From Rattus norvegicus (taxonomy: Eukaryota; Chordata; Mammalia; Rodentia; Muridae): DNA of 64,000 bases. The notes beneath the pieces are model-generated. The model had not been told where the DNA came from, made no database searches, and saw only the letters and a program-made list of their open reading frames with translations. Numbering within the stretch: the first letter of the stretch is position 1; every line of letters starts with the position of its first letter. Below, in pieces: positions 1 to 11,641 of this stretch. The position numbers were made by a program, and so were the translations under genes. The stretch lies in the NCBI RefSeq assembly GCF_036323735.1, contig NC_086025.1, positions 111,139,688-111,203,687 of the forward strand, in the 5' to 3' direction.

Positions 1-1030
1 CTTCATCCTCTGTCTTCCTCAGGCTAGGCAGAGGCTGGGTGAGAGAACCCAGGAGTGTGGCCTCTCATCTACCCGTTCTGCCTCCTTGAGGCCCCTCAGA
101 ATAGTCACCGACTGTGATGCCTTAGTGTTTCCTCAGGGGTTAACACAGCATAGGCAGGCAGAGCTGTGCCTAACCAATTAGTTTTTCTGTACATCTTCAT
201 CAAAACCTCCTTCCCTTTGGTTCAGTAAGAGCACCCCAAGGCCAGTGTGCTTGGTGGCTCTGTGTTCACCCCTCCTCCACTTCTTTTTCTGTTTTTGTGA
301 GATCCAAAATGACCGAGCACAGGCAAGAAAGTTACCTTCCTGCTAGCGACTTCTTATCATGTCTTAGGCCTCCTTCCAAGGAGGATCAGGCCCCAGGCAG
401 TGTGATGATCCCATCTGAGGGCTTCCAAGGCCTCTTGTATGCACTGTGTAGAGGAGGAGAGAGGAGCAGGCCGAGCTCACTTGACTGAAAGTCCAGCCCC
501 ACAGCTCCTGAGGCTGTGACCATTCTTCCCTGAGCTCCTCCATCCATGGGCCCTAACCCTTCTCCAGAGCCATTGAGAGGATGAACACATGGGGAGTGCG
601 TGCTCCCCAACTCACCAAGGAATTTTCCTGTAGGCAAGTTTGGATGTGTCCCTGCTGTCCTTCGCTGTATGGATCCAGTCACCAGCTGCCCGTCTGAGAG
701 ACAACCAGGCACAAGCTCTGGGCATTATATAGCCAGTGCATGAAAGTGAAAGAAAAAGTTCTGGCATGTGGCTCCTCAAGACACACCCAGCCCGGTGCCT
801 TCCTGGGCCTCCCTGCTCCTCGGCCATGGACAGCAGCGTCTCTGGATAGAAACAGAGCCAAGAATGATGGTCAGTGATGAAGCTTGAGCCATGCTTCAGT
901 CTCCAAGTAAAAGGAACACATTTATTACTGAGATGGCCACAGATGCTTGGTCTCAAAAAGGGGGAACCTTGCTTTGTGTGGACTTGTGGATAGGAAATAA
1001 ACTTGGGACTTCCTACATTCTTGGGCCAGT
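1..1030. other. No gene recognised
   Basis: I see no convincing exon, promoter or complete repeat in this stretch. The short open frames on both strands have no recognisable domain and no plausible splice context. The segment ends where a CT-rich run leads into the CTAT microsatellite. Confidence 0.5.
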
Positions 1031-1111
1031 CCCAATCTTTTATTCTCCCTCTCTTCCCCTCTCTCTGTCTCTGTTTCTGTCTGTCTCTCTGTGTCTTTGT
1101 CTCTCTCTGTC

Positions 1112-1112
1112 A

Positions 1113-1153
<41 letters not shown>

Positions 1154-1173
1154 CATCTATCTATCTATCTATC
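1112..1173. repeat. (CTAT)n microsatellite
   Basis: A tetranucleotide CTAT/TCTA array with one CCAT interruption, preceded by roughly 70 bp of imperfect CTCT/TGTCT sequence. Length polymorphism would be expected. It has no coding meaning, although open frames run through it. Confidence 0.95.
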
Positions 1174-1613
1174 TCCCTGAAATGTTTGGATCAGATATGA
1201 GCTCTCAATTACGTCTCCTGCACCACGCCTGCCTGCTGCCATGCTCCCTGCCAGGATGGTCATGGACAAACCTTCTGGAGGTGTCAGCGAACCCCAATTA
1301 AATGCTTTTATAAGTTGCCTTGTTCATGGTGTCTCCTTACAGCAAGAGAACTGTCACTAAGACACCTTGCAAAACTCCTAAAATATTCTGTAGGAAATGA
1401 CCCCCCCTCCCCTGTTCCTGTCTGATACCGTGCATGGACTATTGCATACATAAGGAGCAAAGGCCTTTCTTAGGGACACACAGACTTCAGACAGGGACAA
1501 CAGAGAGAAAGGCAGATAGTTTAAATGGGGTTTCCTCTTGGTTTAGTTGAGTCTGAAGGCAAGATTTGGTTGGTTTGTTTGCTTGGTTGGTTGGTTGGTT
1601 GGTTGGTTGGTTG

Positions 1614-1760
1614 TTTTCAGACACAGGGCTTCTGTGTGTAACTAGCCCTGGCTATCTTGGACTTGTTTTGTAGATCAGGTTTGCCTTAAACACACAAAGA
1701 TTCCCCTGCCCCTGCCTCTCGACTGCTTGGATTAAAGGCATGAGTCACCAGGACCAGCTT
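1614..1760 (-). repeat. B1 SINE, antisense
   Basis: Antisense B1-like sequence: after a GGTT run, the segment reads 'cagacacagggcttctgtgt', then the 'ccctggctatcttgga' block and the 'ggattaaaggcatgagtcacca' block, which is the reverse complement of the 7SL-derived B1 head. It is diverged and therefore old. Confidence 0.75.
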
Positions 1761-2689
1761 GAGGACAAGACTCTCAAATGTGGTGCTACCACGGGGCTTC
1801 ATACTGAGACCATGTCTTAAGGCAGTGTGTGGGTGGTGGGCCTGGCAAAACAGATAAACGTGCCATGGTTTCCCTCCATGCTGGTGATTTCTTGGCTGGA
1901 TTTTTGGTTCTGTAAATTCTGTGGCTTTGCCAATTGATCAGCTAAGGTCAAAATATGCTGCTTACTGAACCTCTCTCCAAGCCCAATCTGGTCCTTGGCA
2001 CCCAACAGTCTACTAAGTCTTATCTAGAGATAATATTAATCAGAATAAAGGTCCTCTGATCAGGGTTAAGTACATCCTTACTGTGTCTCTCTGAGGTGCC
2101 AATCAGGAGGAATTGGAGGGGAAAGGTGCCCCACGAGCTCAGGTGCCCCAACTCCTGTGGAAGCCCCAGCTCCCAATATTAGGAAGCCACTGCATTGTCC
2201 ACAGACTACAGAAGAACTGTCATGTTACACGCAATCACTTCACCATGATGGTCTGCACAGGGATTCCAAACACCCTTGGGGTAGGCAGGCCTCTACTTCA
2301 GATGCCAGGTGAAACTATTCCCCAAACTTGGCACATCCTGTCCTCTGCTTGTCACCTGCCACTGCTCATGCCCCATGTCTTGGGTCTGGCTCTCCCTGAA
2401 GTGGCCATAGGACTCCAACCCTCCTCCCAAGAGCTTCTGGCCTCAGAAACCCATACCCACGATCCCAGGCTCACAGACCGACGAAGCGAATTGGTGTAGT
2501 GACAGGGAAGACTCTTGCCCGGACTCAGCTCAAACCGGTCAGTGATGGACTCAGTACTCGTGGCTTTAGGCCTCATTGACAAACATGTCCTAGTTATAGG
2601 AAGGCTAGACCCTGGCGAGCCGCCAACACACAAACTGGTAAGAGAGGAAGGGGAATATTTCCAGGAATCACAGTGGATTGCAGAGGCCT

Positions 2690-2887
2690 AGGGAATGAGG
2701 GAATGCAACTGCCTAGCATGCATGAAGTTTGGGGTTCAGTCCCCAGCGCTGCATAAACTGGGTGTGGTTGTGCTTACTGTGACTCTTCACTCAGGAACTG
2801 GAGTCAGGAAGGTCAAGTCGAGGTCATCCTTGGCTACTAATCAAGTTGGAGGCCAGCCTGGGCTATCTAAGTCTGAGACCTTGTCTC

Positions 2888-2943
<56 letters not shown>

Positions 2944-2945
2944 GA
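2690..2945 (+). repeat. B4-type SINE with (GA)n tail
   Basis: An ID-like left part ('tgcctagcatgcatgaag', then 'ggttcagtccccagcgctgc') is followed by a B1-like right part ('ggaggccagcctgggctatc', 'gagaccttgtctcaa'), the composite structure of rodent B4 SINEs. The tail has become a 50-bp GA microsatellite (2,891-2,941). Confidence 0.75.
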
Positions 2946-2999
2946 AATATATTCATGACAGATGATGGATAATAGATAATCACAGATAGATAGATTATA

Positions 3000-3163
3000 G
3001 ATAAATTAGGTAAATGGATACATACCTGTGTTTAAGAGCAGCACTCCATGCTTTGCAGACGACCAAAGTTCAGTTCCCAGTACCCATGTCAGGTGACTCA
3101 GCCTCCTGTAATTCCAACGGCAGGACATACAATGGCCTCTTCTGGCTACCAGACACAGAGTTG

Positions 3164-3214
<51 letters not shown>
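3000..3214 (+). repeat. B2/B3-like SINE with (CA)n tail
   Basis: The body contains 'taagagcagcactccatgct', 'agttcagttcccagtaccca' and 'aatggcctcttctggctacc', the landmarks of B2/B3 SINEs. A CA dinucleotide array of about 48 bp (3,166-3,214) replaces the usual A-rich tail. Confidence 0.75.
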
Positions 3215-3215
<1 letters not shown>

Positions 3216-3811
3216 CTATTTTTGTACTCTGAAGAATGAAGCACTCAAAAACAGGGAGCTGTAGTGTAGGCTAAACAACTTCAGTGAGCTAAGGAGCCCA
3301 GACAAGGAAACAGCACAGCCAAGCTTTGGACAGTAGGCGCAGCACTGCCATCTGTTGGTAGTGAGCAGCAATTTCACCATCTTCAGCTGGTGTGTGTTAG
3401 GCAGTGTGTGCATGCCTCTGTGTGCCTACCTAGTGAAAGTGTGTGCATGCCCGTGAGAGGTGAGAGGTCACAGTTAGGCGTCTGCCTCTATTGTCTGCTA
3501 GACAATAGAGTTTTGAGACAAGGTCTCTCACTGAACCCAGAGCTTGCCCTTGGGGCTGGACTAGCCAAGTGAGCTCCCAGGATCGGCTAACCTCTGTCCC
3601 CTAGTGCTGAGATCACGGACAGGACACAAACCCTTGTTGTTGATGCTGTTGCTGTTGTTGTTGTTGTTTACAGAGGTTTGTGGATCCAGATTCACTCTTG
3701 TGCATCCAGAGGATTCAAGACCAGCCTCAGCTACAAAGCAAGAGGGAGCCTAGCCTGGGTTACCCAAGACGTTCTCAAAACAAACAAACAAATGAAGAAA
3801 CCCACAAGGGT

Positions 3812-3950
3812 GTAGCCGGATGGCTCTGTGGGTAGAGCTGCCTGAGTCAGATTCCCAGTTCACACACAAAGACCTGAGCTCAGGGCACCTGCCTGAAGCT
3901 TCGGCACGGTGGGGTCAGAAGCACACACACAGACACACACACATCCATAC
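3812..3950 (+). repeat. B3-like SINE fragment
   Basis: Weakly conserved sequence with 'ggatggctctgtgggtagag' at the left and a CA-rich tail. The middle is too diverged for a firm assignment. Confidence 0.45.
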
Positions 3951-4539
3951 ATATCTGTACAAAAATAATCTGTGGCCAGGTGCCGGTGGCGCTGTAAGAG
4001 TCCATGGTTTGCAAAGAATAATACCCCAGACTCAGATAGAAGGAGACAGCAGAGAGTGTTTATTCTGTGAAGAAGCTGCATGCAGGGGTCTATGACTTGT
4101 CTGGATGGAAGACAGAAGTGTGGACTTTGCACGGACAGGCACTGATCAATTTAATGCCTGTTGGGGTAGGCCTGGGTGACTTTTGCCTTTCTTTCCCTTG
4201 ATTGGTTGGTTCTACCTCCATGGGTATGGGTGCCTTAGTGAAGGGGTAAGGCTCTGGGGTGCGGGAAGATTTATTGAATAACTCTTCTTGGCTCAGGCTA
4301 GGTGGTGAAGTGCCTTCTACAGCTCCTGATTGGCTGCCCATAAGGTTTGCCCAGGCTAAGTGGTGGGGCAGCTTGCTGCTGACTGGCTGTCTGTGATGGG
4401 TAGTTTTTCCTGGAATTGACTGTTTTGGACTTTTCCAGTGCAGAGAAACAGAAAGTTAGGCCTAGTCTCCCAAACTGCCAGTTTTCAGCCTGTTATGGAG
4501 TCAGCCTGGCTCTGGCAAACTATGTCCTTTCAGTGCATG

Positions 4540-4658
4540 GGTCTAACTGAAGTACTGAGGAGGCAGAGGCGGGCCCATTTCTGTGAGTTCAAGGCCAGCC
4601 TGGGCTGCAAAGTGAGTTTCAAGACAGCCAGGACAACATTGAGAAATCCTATCTTGAA

Positions 4659-4750
<92 letters not shown>
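4540..4750 (+). repeat. B1 fragment followed by (TA)n and (GA)n
   Basis: A B1 right half ('ttcaaggccagcctgggctg', 'caagacagccaggacaacat') runs into a 55-bp TA array (4,662-4,717) and a GA array (4,718-4,748). The microsatellites grew from the SINE tail. The open frame through them is not a gene. Confidence 0.8.
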
Positions 4751-4753
<3 letters not shown>

Positions 4754-5034
4754 CAGAACCTTTAAAAGGAGAGTGGCCGCTGAGTCCGTTTTCTTCTACT
4801 AAGGAGGCTAAGAGGGACTTCTATCTCAATGAGCCATGTGTCTCCCCAGCCCTTTCAATATTCCTTGTCTGTGACAGTATCTCATGGCGTCTCATTAACC
4901 TTGACTTGCTGTTTCGATTACAACAAACATAAACCCCCGATCCTCCTGACTCTACCTCCCTAGACCTGGATTCCAAGTGAGTTGGAAGCTACTCTGGGCT
5001 TTTGAGATCAGACAGACCTGACACAACTAATTAG

Positions 5035-5190
5035 AAACTCAAGAGGCTGAGGATGGAGCTCTGTGGGGAGAGGCCTTGCCTGTGTCCACAGCCCTGCCTC
5101 GGATCCCCAGCACCACAGGGCAGCAGCAGGAGGGTCTGAAATTCAAGACTAACCTCAGCTACACAGCAACTTGAAGGGTAGCCTGAGCTC
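5035..5190 (+). repeat. B4-like SINE
   Basis: ID-like ('cttgcctgtgtccacagccc', 'ggatccccagcaccac') and B1-like ('attcaagactaacctcagct') landmarks occur in the B4 order. Diverged. Confidence 0.55.
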
Positions 5191-6265
5191 TATGAGGTCA
5201 CTGGCTAGAGGTCCTGGGCATGGGAGGGGCAAAGGTCATGACTGTGTGTGTGACCACAGGAATATCACTGCCCTCGAGCCTCCAGTGTGGTCTGAGACCA
5301 CAAGGCCACATTGCTCTTGCCTCAGATGTCCTTTTCTAAGCTTCAAGGTGCTGATCAGGAACCCAGAAACAAGCCAGGGGGGTTAAGATAAGGCCTCCCT
5401 CACATTTGTTTTCCAGGTGGAACCTGGAATTCTGGAGCTGCCCAATGAAACAGCCAGGACTGAACCTCCATTATAGTAAGCATCCAATCGAAAGAGAAAT
5501 CTCAGTGCGGGAGGCAGGCCCTGCCTGGTTGCCATAGTAATCTCCAGGGAGTTGCTTGGCACTGAGAGCTTTCCTTGGGCCTGGGATGTAGGCTCCAGGT
5601 ACCTACTGGGAATTTTGGAGGGTGGCAGGGAGTAGGCAGGGGAGCAACACTGGTGAATGACGGGGGCAGGCGGGGCTGGCTAAAAGTGGATTGAGCAGTG
5701 TTCCCAGGAGGAAAGGTTCCTGCAGAGCAGCTATTCTAAGAGGACCAGAGAGCCATTCCAAAGGCTATGGAGGCTGCTGGAGAGGCTGATCAGGGGTTGA
5801 GAGCATTGGCTGCTTTCCCAGAGGTTCTAATTCCAAGGTCCCCACAGCAGCTCTCACCCATCTGTCCCCCAGTAGGTGCACAGACATACACGCCGGTGAA
5901 CACCCATCGCATACAATTAGACTTAAGGTTTTTTAAAGGTTAGGCGAAATGTCTTAGTCAGACATGAGCAGTTGCTTTATCCAGAGACGTAAAAGAGGGT
6001 ACAGACAGACACATGGAGGACATAGCGTTTATAGGGTGTCAAAGAAAGGGTTCAAGGAGTCAAGTGATTAGCAGGGGGAGAGGTGTATAGGTGAACAGCG
6101 AAGGAGTCACAGGAAGAAGAGGTCAGAGACCTTGGAAGCCATGGGGCTGAGAGTTTTAGAAGGGAATGAAGAATTTCTAACGAAGGTTTTACAAAAAGTG
6201 ATCCTGGTCTTATTTGCTCTTGTTTTCTGTGTCATGCACGCATGATTGCCTGCTTGTGCATGTGA

Positions 6266-6266
6266 G

Positions 6267-6312
<46 letters not shown>
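6266..6312. repeat. (TG)n microsatellite
   Basis: A nearly pure TG array of about 46 bp, part of a larger TG-rich B3-like context. Cys-Val open frames on this strand come from the repeat. Confidence 0.95.
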
Positions 6313-6699
6313 TGTGTGAGTGTGCTTGTATGTGCTCCTATGAAGAAGGACCGGACCTGGACCTTACTGTTCCTAGGCTGGCTGTGCACCCAGTCCCTGG
6401 GAACCAGCCTGTCTCCAGCCTCACAGTGCCGAGGTTGCAGGCATGTGCCGACATACCCAGAGTTGTCTTGAGTACTGGAATCTGAGCTCAAGTCCTCACA
6501 CTTATGCAGTAAACACTTTATCCTGAGCCATCCTCTGTACCCTCGGGGGTTGTTTGGTTGGTTTGGTTTGGGAGTTTGTTGTTTGCTTGTTTGTTTTTAA
6601 GGAAGTTTTTGGGTACTTCAAGCCGGCTTCCTACTAGCTACACAGCTGAGACCACTGTTGACTCCTCCTGCCTGAACTTCACCACCACGGCCAGCTTTA

Positions 6700-7075
6700 T
6701 TCATTGTGTTTCCTTGGTTTGGTGTTTTTGAGACATGGCCTCATTACAGTTCTCAGGATTTCTTGGAACTCACAATCCTCCTGCCTCTGCCTTCAGAGTG
6801 CTGGATACCAATATGCCAGTAAGGCTCCCTCCCTCCCTCCTCTCACTCCTTCCCTCTCCTTCCTTCCCTCTCTCCCTCCCTCCTTCCCTCCCTCCCTCCT
6901 TCCCTCCCTCCTGCCTTCACACTCTCCCTCTCTCCTTCCCTTTCTGAGACACATTCTCACTGTGTAACCCTGGCTGGATCTTGCTGTTGACCAGGCTGGG
7001 CTGGAACTCTGAGAGTTCTACCCCTTTCTGCCTCCTGAGTGCTAGGATTAAAGGCATCACCACGCCCAAAGAGAG
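6700..7075 (-). repeat. Antisense B1 fragments around a (CCTT/CCCT)n tract
   Basis: Two antisense B1-like blocks flank a polypyrimidine tract at about 6,822-6,950. The right block is clearest: 'cactgtgtaaccctggctgg', 'gaccaggctgggctggaact' and 'tgctaggattaaaggcatca'. Confidence 0.65.
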
Positions 7076-7469
7076 TCTTATTTTCAGACTGTTTTATGGG
7101 GGGTGAAAAGGAAGCATTTGCAGGTCAGGGGCACTGTTTGGGGAACAAGATGTTGAAAGAGGCCATTGGATGTTTTAGAGAGAAACTTCACCAGAGGCAG
7201 GGACTTTCGAGGCAGTAGACAAGAACAACCCTTCCCTGAAGCAAGTATGGAGGGGACAGACAGAGAGAGGGAGTCTGGGGACACTGGAGAAGGGAGGTGA
7301 TAGAGTGTGGGGGTGGGAAGGGCTGGTGGACAGGGAACGAGAGTGAATGACAACCTTTAGAGGGGACATCTTGGTGGTGGTGCCTGTGAGGACGTTAAAG
7401 GCACTCGGTGCTGATGTTAGATGGGCCACGTAGAAGTGTGTGAGTGTGAAAAAGGAGAAGCACCCAGAG

Positions 7470-7632
7470 CTGCAGTGATGCGATGGCTCACTGCTCAAGA
7501 GCCCTGGCTGCTCTTCCAGGGAACCCAGTTCAGTACCCACCTCAGGCAGTGCACGACCACCAGCTCCAGGCCATCCAGGGTCCCTTCTGACTTTCCTGGG
7601 CACCTGCACACACACAGACACACAGACACACA

Positions 7633-7670
<38 letters not shown>
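7470..7670 (+). repeat. B2/B3-like SINE with (CA)n tail
   Basis: The left part reads 'gcgatggctcactgctcaag' and 'agccctggctgctcttccag', followed by 'cccagttcagtacccacctc'; the tail is an interrupted CA array (7,600-7,669). Sense orientation. Confidence 0.7.
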
Positions 7671-7671
<1 letters not shown>

Positions 7672-7714
7672 TAATAAGGTTTATCTTTTACCGGTTGGTT
7701 TATTTTATTTCATT

Positions 7715-7885
7715 TCATTTTTTATGTCTGAGTGTTTTGCCTGCACGTATGTCTGTGAACCATGTGCGTGGGGGCCAGAAGAGGGTGTCAGATGCCCTTG
7801 GCCTGGATGATTGTGAGATTCCGTGTGAGTGCTGGGAATCAAACCAGGATCTTCTGCGAAAGCAGCCAGTGTGTTCTTGGCCACT
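7715..7885 (-). repeat. B3 SINE, antisense
   Basis: The order 'tgtttgcctgcacgtatgtc'-like, 'gggccagaagagggtgtcag' and 'gctgggaatcaaaccaggat' is the reverse complement of B3/B2 SINEs. Confidence 0.65.
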
Positions 7886-7934
7886 CAGCTCTCTCTTTGT
7901 AAGGGCTACAGTTAACCTGTGAGCCCCGCTTGCT

Positions 7935-8295
7935 CAGGGGCAGACAACTTCCTGGTTTGGTGGGGGAGGCTGTTCCTGTAAACTGGCAAGTCAGGTGATT
8001 TCTCTTCAGTAAACGAGGGTGGTTAACCCACCTGCACAGGATGTGCTTGGTCACACATAGGTGGGAGGAGCATAGGCAGGAAGTGCATCCGGATGTAAGC
8101 CTGCCTCCCATTGGATGAAGGAAGGAAACACTGTATCCTTGTGGGTTTTGCCTTTAAGAACGCCTGACCTAATTCAGAGCCATTCTCTGGGAAAACCCAG
8201 GTATAGACTCGGCCAGTGTCCATCCTCCTGGCCAGTATTTAATAAAGCTTGCTTTAATCGGATAATCATTTGGTCTTTCTCCTTGCAATTTTCAG
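7935..8295 (+). repeat. Possible solo LTR upstream of the dispanin-like gene
   Basis: The segment has an LTR-like organisation: a GC-rich left part, 'gggttttgcctttaagaacg' as a promoter-like block, an AATAAA signal within 'tatttaataaagcttgcttt' near 8,240, and a pyrimidine-rich end. I cannot name the family. It directly precedes a candidate splice acceptor at 8,294-8,295, so it could supply a promoter or 5' leader to the gene at 8,419-9,151. This is inferred from architecture only. Confidence 0.35.
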
Positions 8296-8418
8296 GTCTA
8301 ACAGGGTCCAGCTCCCAAAGCATTTGTAAAAGAAAGAGGTAAGTATGGATGAATTCAAAGTCCTAATCCCATGCTGAGACCTGAGTCCCTCACTGTCTGT
8401 CTCCAGGTGTCTGAACGA

Positions 8419-9151
8419 ATGTCTGTCAGAAACGAGGAAGAGAATAAAGAGCAAACTGTGGCTGAAGTCATCCCACACATCCAGGAGCACCGCTATCTAA
8501 CCATGCTGGCCCTCAGCTGTTTCGTCCCAGTGGGCTACATAGCCCTATTCTGCTTTCTAATGGTGACACTCTATACGATTCCTTTTCACCCACCCCCCTG
8601 CTCTCAGTCCTCCCACCCCACGTTTCCTGTAGAATCAGATCCACACCCCATGTTGGGTCCTTTCAGCTCCACGCTTCACCCTTTATCTCAGAATCCTTTT
8701 TTTTTTTTAAAGACATTTAAATTGTGTATATCATTTGTTTGTTTGTGCATGTGCACACACATGTCCAAAGGCACATGTGTGTGCATGTGCACACACACGT
8801 CCAAAGGCACATGTGCCTTCAGAGTCCAGAAAAAGGTGTCAGATTCCCCTGGAGCTGGAGTTATAGGAAGCTGTGAGTCCCTGACATAAGTACTGGGAAC
8901 CGAACTCAGCACTCTTGTCCAAGCAGTGTGGGCGCTTAACTACCACGTCATCTCTCCAGCCCCTATCTGAGAACCCACAAAAAAACTAATCTTTCTTCCT
9001 CTCCCCTAAAACTCAGACAAGAAGTTATATAGAACGGAAGGAGTACGAGAAGGCCAAAGCCACCTCCAGATACACCCTCTTTTTTGCCACAGTCTCCATT
9101 TTTGGAGGACTCGTCTTTCTTCTCTCATTATTCCGATTCTTATTAAAGTAA
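8419..9151 (+). CDS. Dispanin/CD225-like two-helix membrane protein (2 coding exons)
   Basis: Two exons join in phase 0: 8,419-8,562 (48 codons), ending at a GTGACA donor, and 9,017-9,151, starting after the acceptor 'aaactcag' and ending in TAA. The predicted protein has 92 residues. Residues about 24-48 form a first hydrophobic segment starting YLTMLALSCFVP. A basic/acidic loop follows (SYIERKEYEKAKATSR), then a second helix (about residues 68-91) with the Gly-Gly pair FGGLVF and a short LLK end. The order helix, Ser-Cys-Phe-x-Pro, small loop with Ala-Lys-Ala, second helix is the plan of the CD225/dispanin family (IFITM, PRRT2, TMEM233, TMEM91), which act in membrane fusion, trafficking or channel modulation. 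A candidate 5' untranslated exon lies at 8,296-8,338, between 'ttttcag' and 'gtaagt'. Read in the joining frame it contains a TAA, so translation would start at 8,419. The family call rests on pattern; I cannot name the gene. A recent pseudogene cannot be excluded, but two intact exons with matching phase argue against it. Confidence 0.6.
8700..8962 (-). repeat. B3 SINE, antisense, inside the intron
   Basis: A T run at 8,698-8,709 starts an antisense SINE containing two copies of a 'gcacatgtg...gtccaaaggcacatg' unit, 'tgtcagattcccctggagct', 'actgggaaccgaactcagca' and the end 'catctctccagcccc'. It lies in the intron of the dispanin-like gene. The duplicated 38-40 bp unit (8,746-8,812) is internal to it. 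Confidence 0.7.
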
Positions 9152-9559
9152 CCTCTGTCCCTCCTCATTGACTGACCACCCGATACCTAGAACACAACTG
9201 GCCCTTCCTGCAACTTTGGATTCCCTGGACCCCTTCTCTTTAAAGTCTGGACTCCTGTGCTGATTGAATCAGTAACAAATTTTGTGACAATGATGGCATG
9301 CTGTTCCTAGAGCCTGTGTAGTGCTCTGTTGGGCACTTCAGATGTCAGAGTCGACAGCAGACACCAACTGAACGGCCTAAAACGAAAGTCAATTCTGAAG
9401 CTCCACCTACAAGACACAGGTCTTTGTGGAATCTGGTGGAATCCCACAATGGCATCCAGAATGCTCTAAATGGAGACCCAGAAAGAAGATGACCCAAGTC
9501 TGAGAAGTGAGACCTTTCCCCTGAACCAGATCATTGGCCGGGGGTCACTTTGGGGGAGG

Positions 9560-9725
9560 GGTGTTGGGTTTGTTTTTTTTTTTTTTTTTTTTTTTTTTTT
9601 GGCTTTTGGAGACAGGGTCTCTTTGTACAGCCCTGGCTGCCCTGAAACTCAATAGTTTACAGAGATCTGCCTGCTTCTGCCCCCCAATGCTGACATTAAA
9701 GATGAGATCTACCACCCCTGTTCTT
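9560..9725 (-). repeat. B1 SINE, antisense, with 30-bp T run
   Basis: A T run (9,571-9,600) is followed by 'ggagacagggtctctttgta', 'cagccctggctgccctgaaa' and 'agatctgcctgcttctgccc', the reverse complement of B1 from tail to head. Diverged at the right end. Confidence 0.8.
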
Positions 9726-9729
9726 GAGT

Positions 9730-10880
9730 CACTTTTGATTTAGTGATTTTCCTCGTGAGTTTGAGCCACATTTCCTTACATGTTTCCATCGTGTAATGTT
9801 TTACTGATGCCAAAAACATAGTACTTTTACCTTGTTAGTTTCTACATATTTTTCATTTTTATAAATATTCTTGAACATTTTGCTGCAGTACGGGTCAGCC
9901 TGATCCACCCAGATCTTCTCTTTACTCCTTTCCCGTGAGCATCTGAGAATTATTTAGTCGAGGACCAGTCTTACCCAGGCCTCCCAATGGAGGACAAATG
10001 GATGAGCACCCTATTTAAGACATCAAAGCAGACCTGCCCACCAGGTTCTCCCAACATGCCTCAGTCACCACCCTTTACAGGGAATGACTGGCATACTCTG
10101 TCCTCCACCCCAAACTCTGCAGCTCAGGCACTGGGCTGCCCTTCCCCCACAGGCTCTTCCTTTAATCCAGCCATTTTGATTACTCACCCTTTTGTACCAT
10201 TGGGCCTCCTGGCTGCTGATCTGGTTACCCTCTCTCCTCTCTGCTAAGTTCCCCCTCAGCCCACACAGCCTACCCCATCAGGATGATGTCCACTCTGGCC
10301 TCTCCTGTGTCCCTGCCTCTGGCTGTGCTCTCCCTTTTATCTACAACAAATGTCTCCTCCAACACATAGGAGCAGCCACGACCTTTCCTTTTTTATTTTA
10401 TTTTTTCATTCACCCACTCCTCAGTGCTCACTGAAGGAGGAAATTATTTCACTTTGACATGTGGGGCCTTCCCCCTTTCCCTTCCCCTCCATGGCTCAGA
10501 AGGTACTGAACCCCATTAGTTCCAAATGGCTGATCCTTCAGCCTGGGCCAGCCTCCTCCATGGATCCTGTGTCAGCATGTACTCCACTCATGGCAGAACT
10601 TCTGCAGACTTCTGGGTTCTCTCCCTGTCTTGTTCTCTTCTCTGTCTTGTGAATCCTAGCTTCCCTGCAGCTCTAGCCTTGTCCTCAGCTTGGGCATCCC
10701 CTCCTTGCACAACCAACACCTGGTCTCCTTCTGAGCCGTAAGCTAGGACAATGTTAGGACTCATCTACTCCCTTTTCTCTTGTACATCACAGTCCTTCCT
10801 CATCTGCTATCCAGCGTCTTTGAGAGAATTATCTTACAGTGTATGTGTGGGGGTGCTGGGAAGAAAGTGCCAAGAAGACC
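9730..10880. other. No gene or clear repeat recognised
   Basis: AT-rich sequence to about 9,900, then CT-rich, moderately GC sequence. I see no splice-bounded open frame and no familiar domain. The open frames present (up to 102 codons) have low-complexity Ser/Pro/Leu composition. Confidence 0.45.
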
Positions 10881-10889
10881 ACTCCATGG

Positions 10890-11060
10890 TTTGGTTAAGA
10901 TTTTTTATTGTAGATATGAGAAAGATACAGCCAGAGGCATCTGGAAAAGTCCAGACACAGAGAGAAAGAAGTAGGCTGAGCATGGCCATCAGACTGGACT
11001 GGCCAGGGCTAGGGAACCAGGGGAGAATGGTGGAGATACCAAGTCAGCAGGAGACATAAC
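10890..11060. repeat. Rodent dispersed repeat shared with 23,965-24,110
   Basis: The segment with 'ttttttattgtagatatgag', 'acagccagaggcatctggaa' and a following GA-rich stretch recurs at 23,975-24,110 as 'gttttattgtagatatgaag' and 'acagccagaggcatctagaa'. Two copies in one window make it a dispersed element, probably an LTR fragment; the family is not identified. Confidence 0.55.
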
Positions 11061-11464
11061 GGAGGACAGAGAGAGAGGGTAAGAGGGTGAGAGTGTATGC
11101 GAGCAGGTGAATGGACAGCAAGAGGCAGAGAGAGAGCAAGGGGCAGTGAGAGGGGGGAGTGAGAGGGCAGGCTATGAGGAGAAGGAGTAGCTGGGGAGAG
11201 GGAAGCCTGTGAGCTGGAGGAGGTTGAAAGAGGGGAGGATGTGAGAATGGCTGAGGTGCTAACACGGAGTTTAAAATGTGTGACAGGCACATACGAGTAG
11301 GAACTGGGGAAAAGACTATGCATGAGTCAGATACAGAAACAACTCCATTAGGACAGGACACGGGTTAGGGCCCTGGCTCCACGGGAGGCAGGAAAAGTCT
11401 AGCTCCTGAGGGCGTGAGGTGGGTTTGACCACAGGAGAAATCATCCTGCACACCACACTCAGGT

Positions 11465-11641
11465 GTGGGCTGGAGGGGTGGCTCAGTGGGTAAGAGCACT
11501 GGCTGTTCTTCAGAGGACCTGGCTTTGATTCCCAGCACCCATATGGCAACTCACAACTGTCTGTAGCTTCAGTTCCAGGGGATCTGACCCCCTCTTCTGG
11601 TGCCCACTAACACTGTACAGACATACTGCACATATAAGCAA

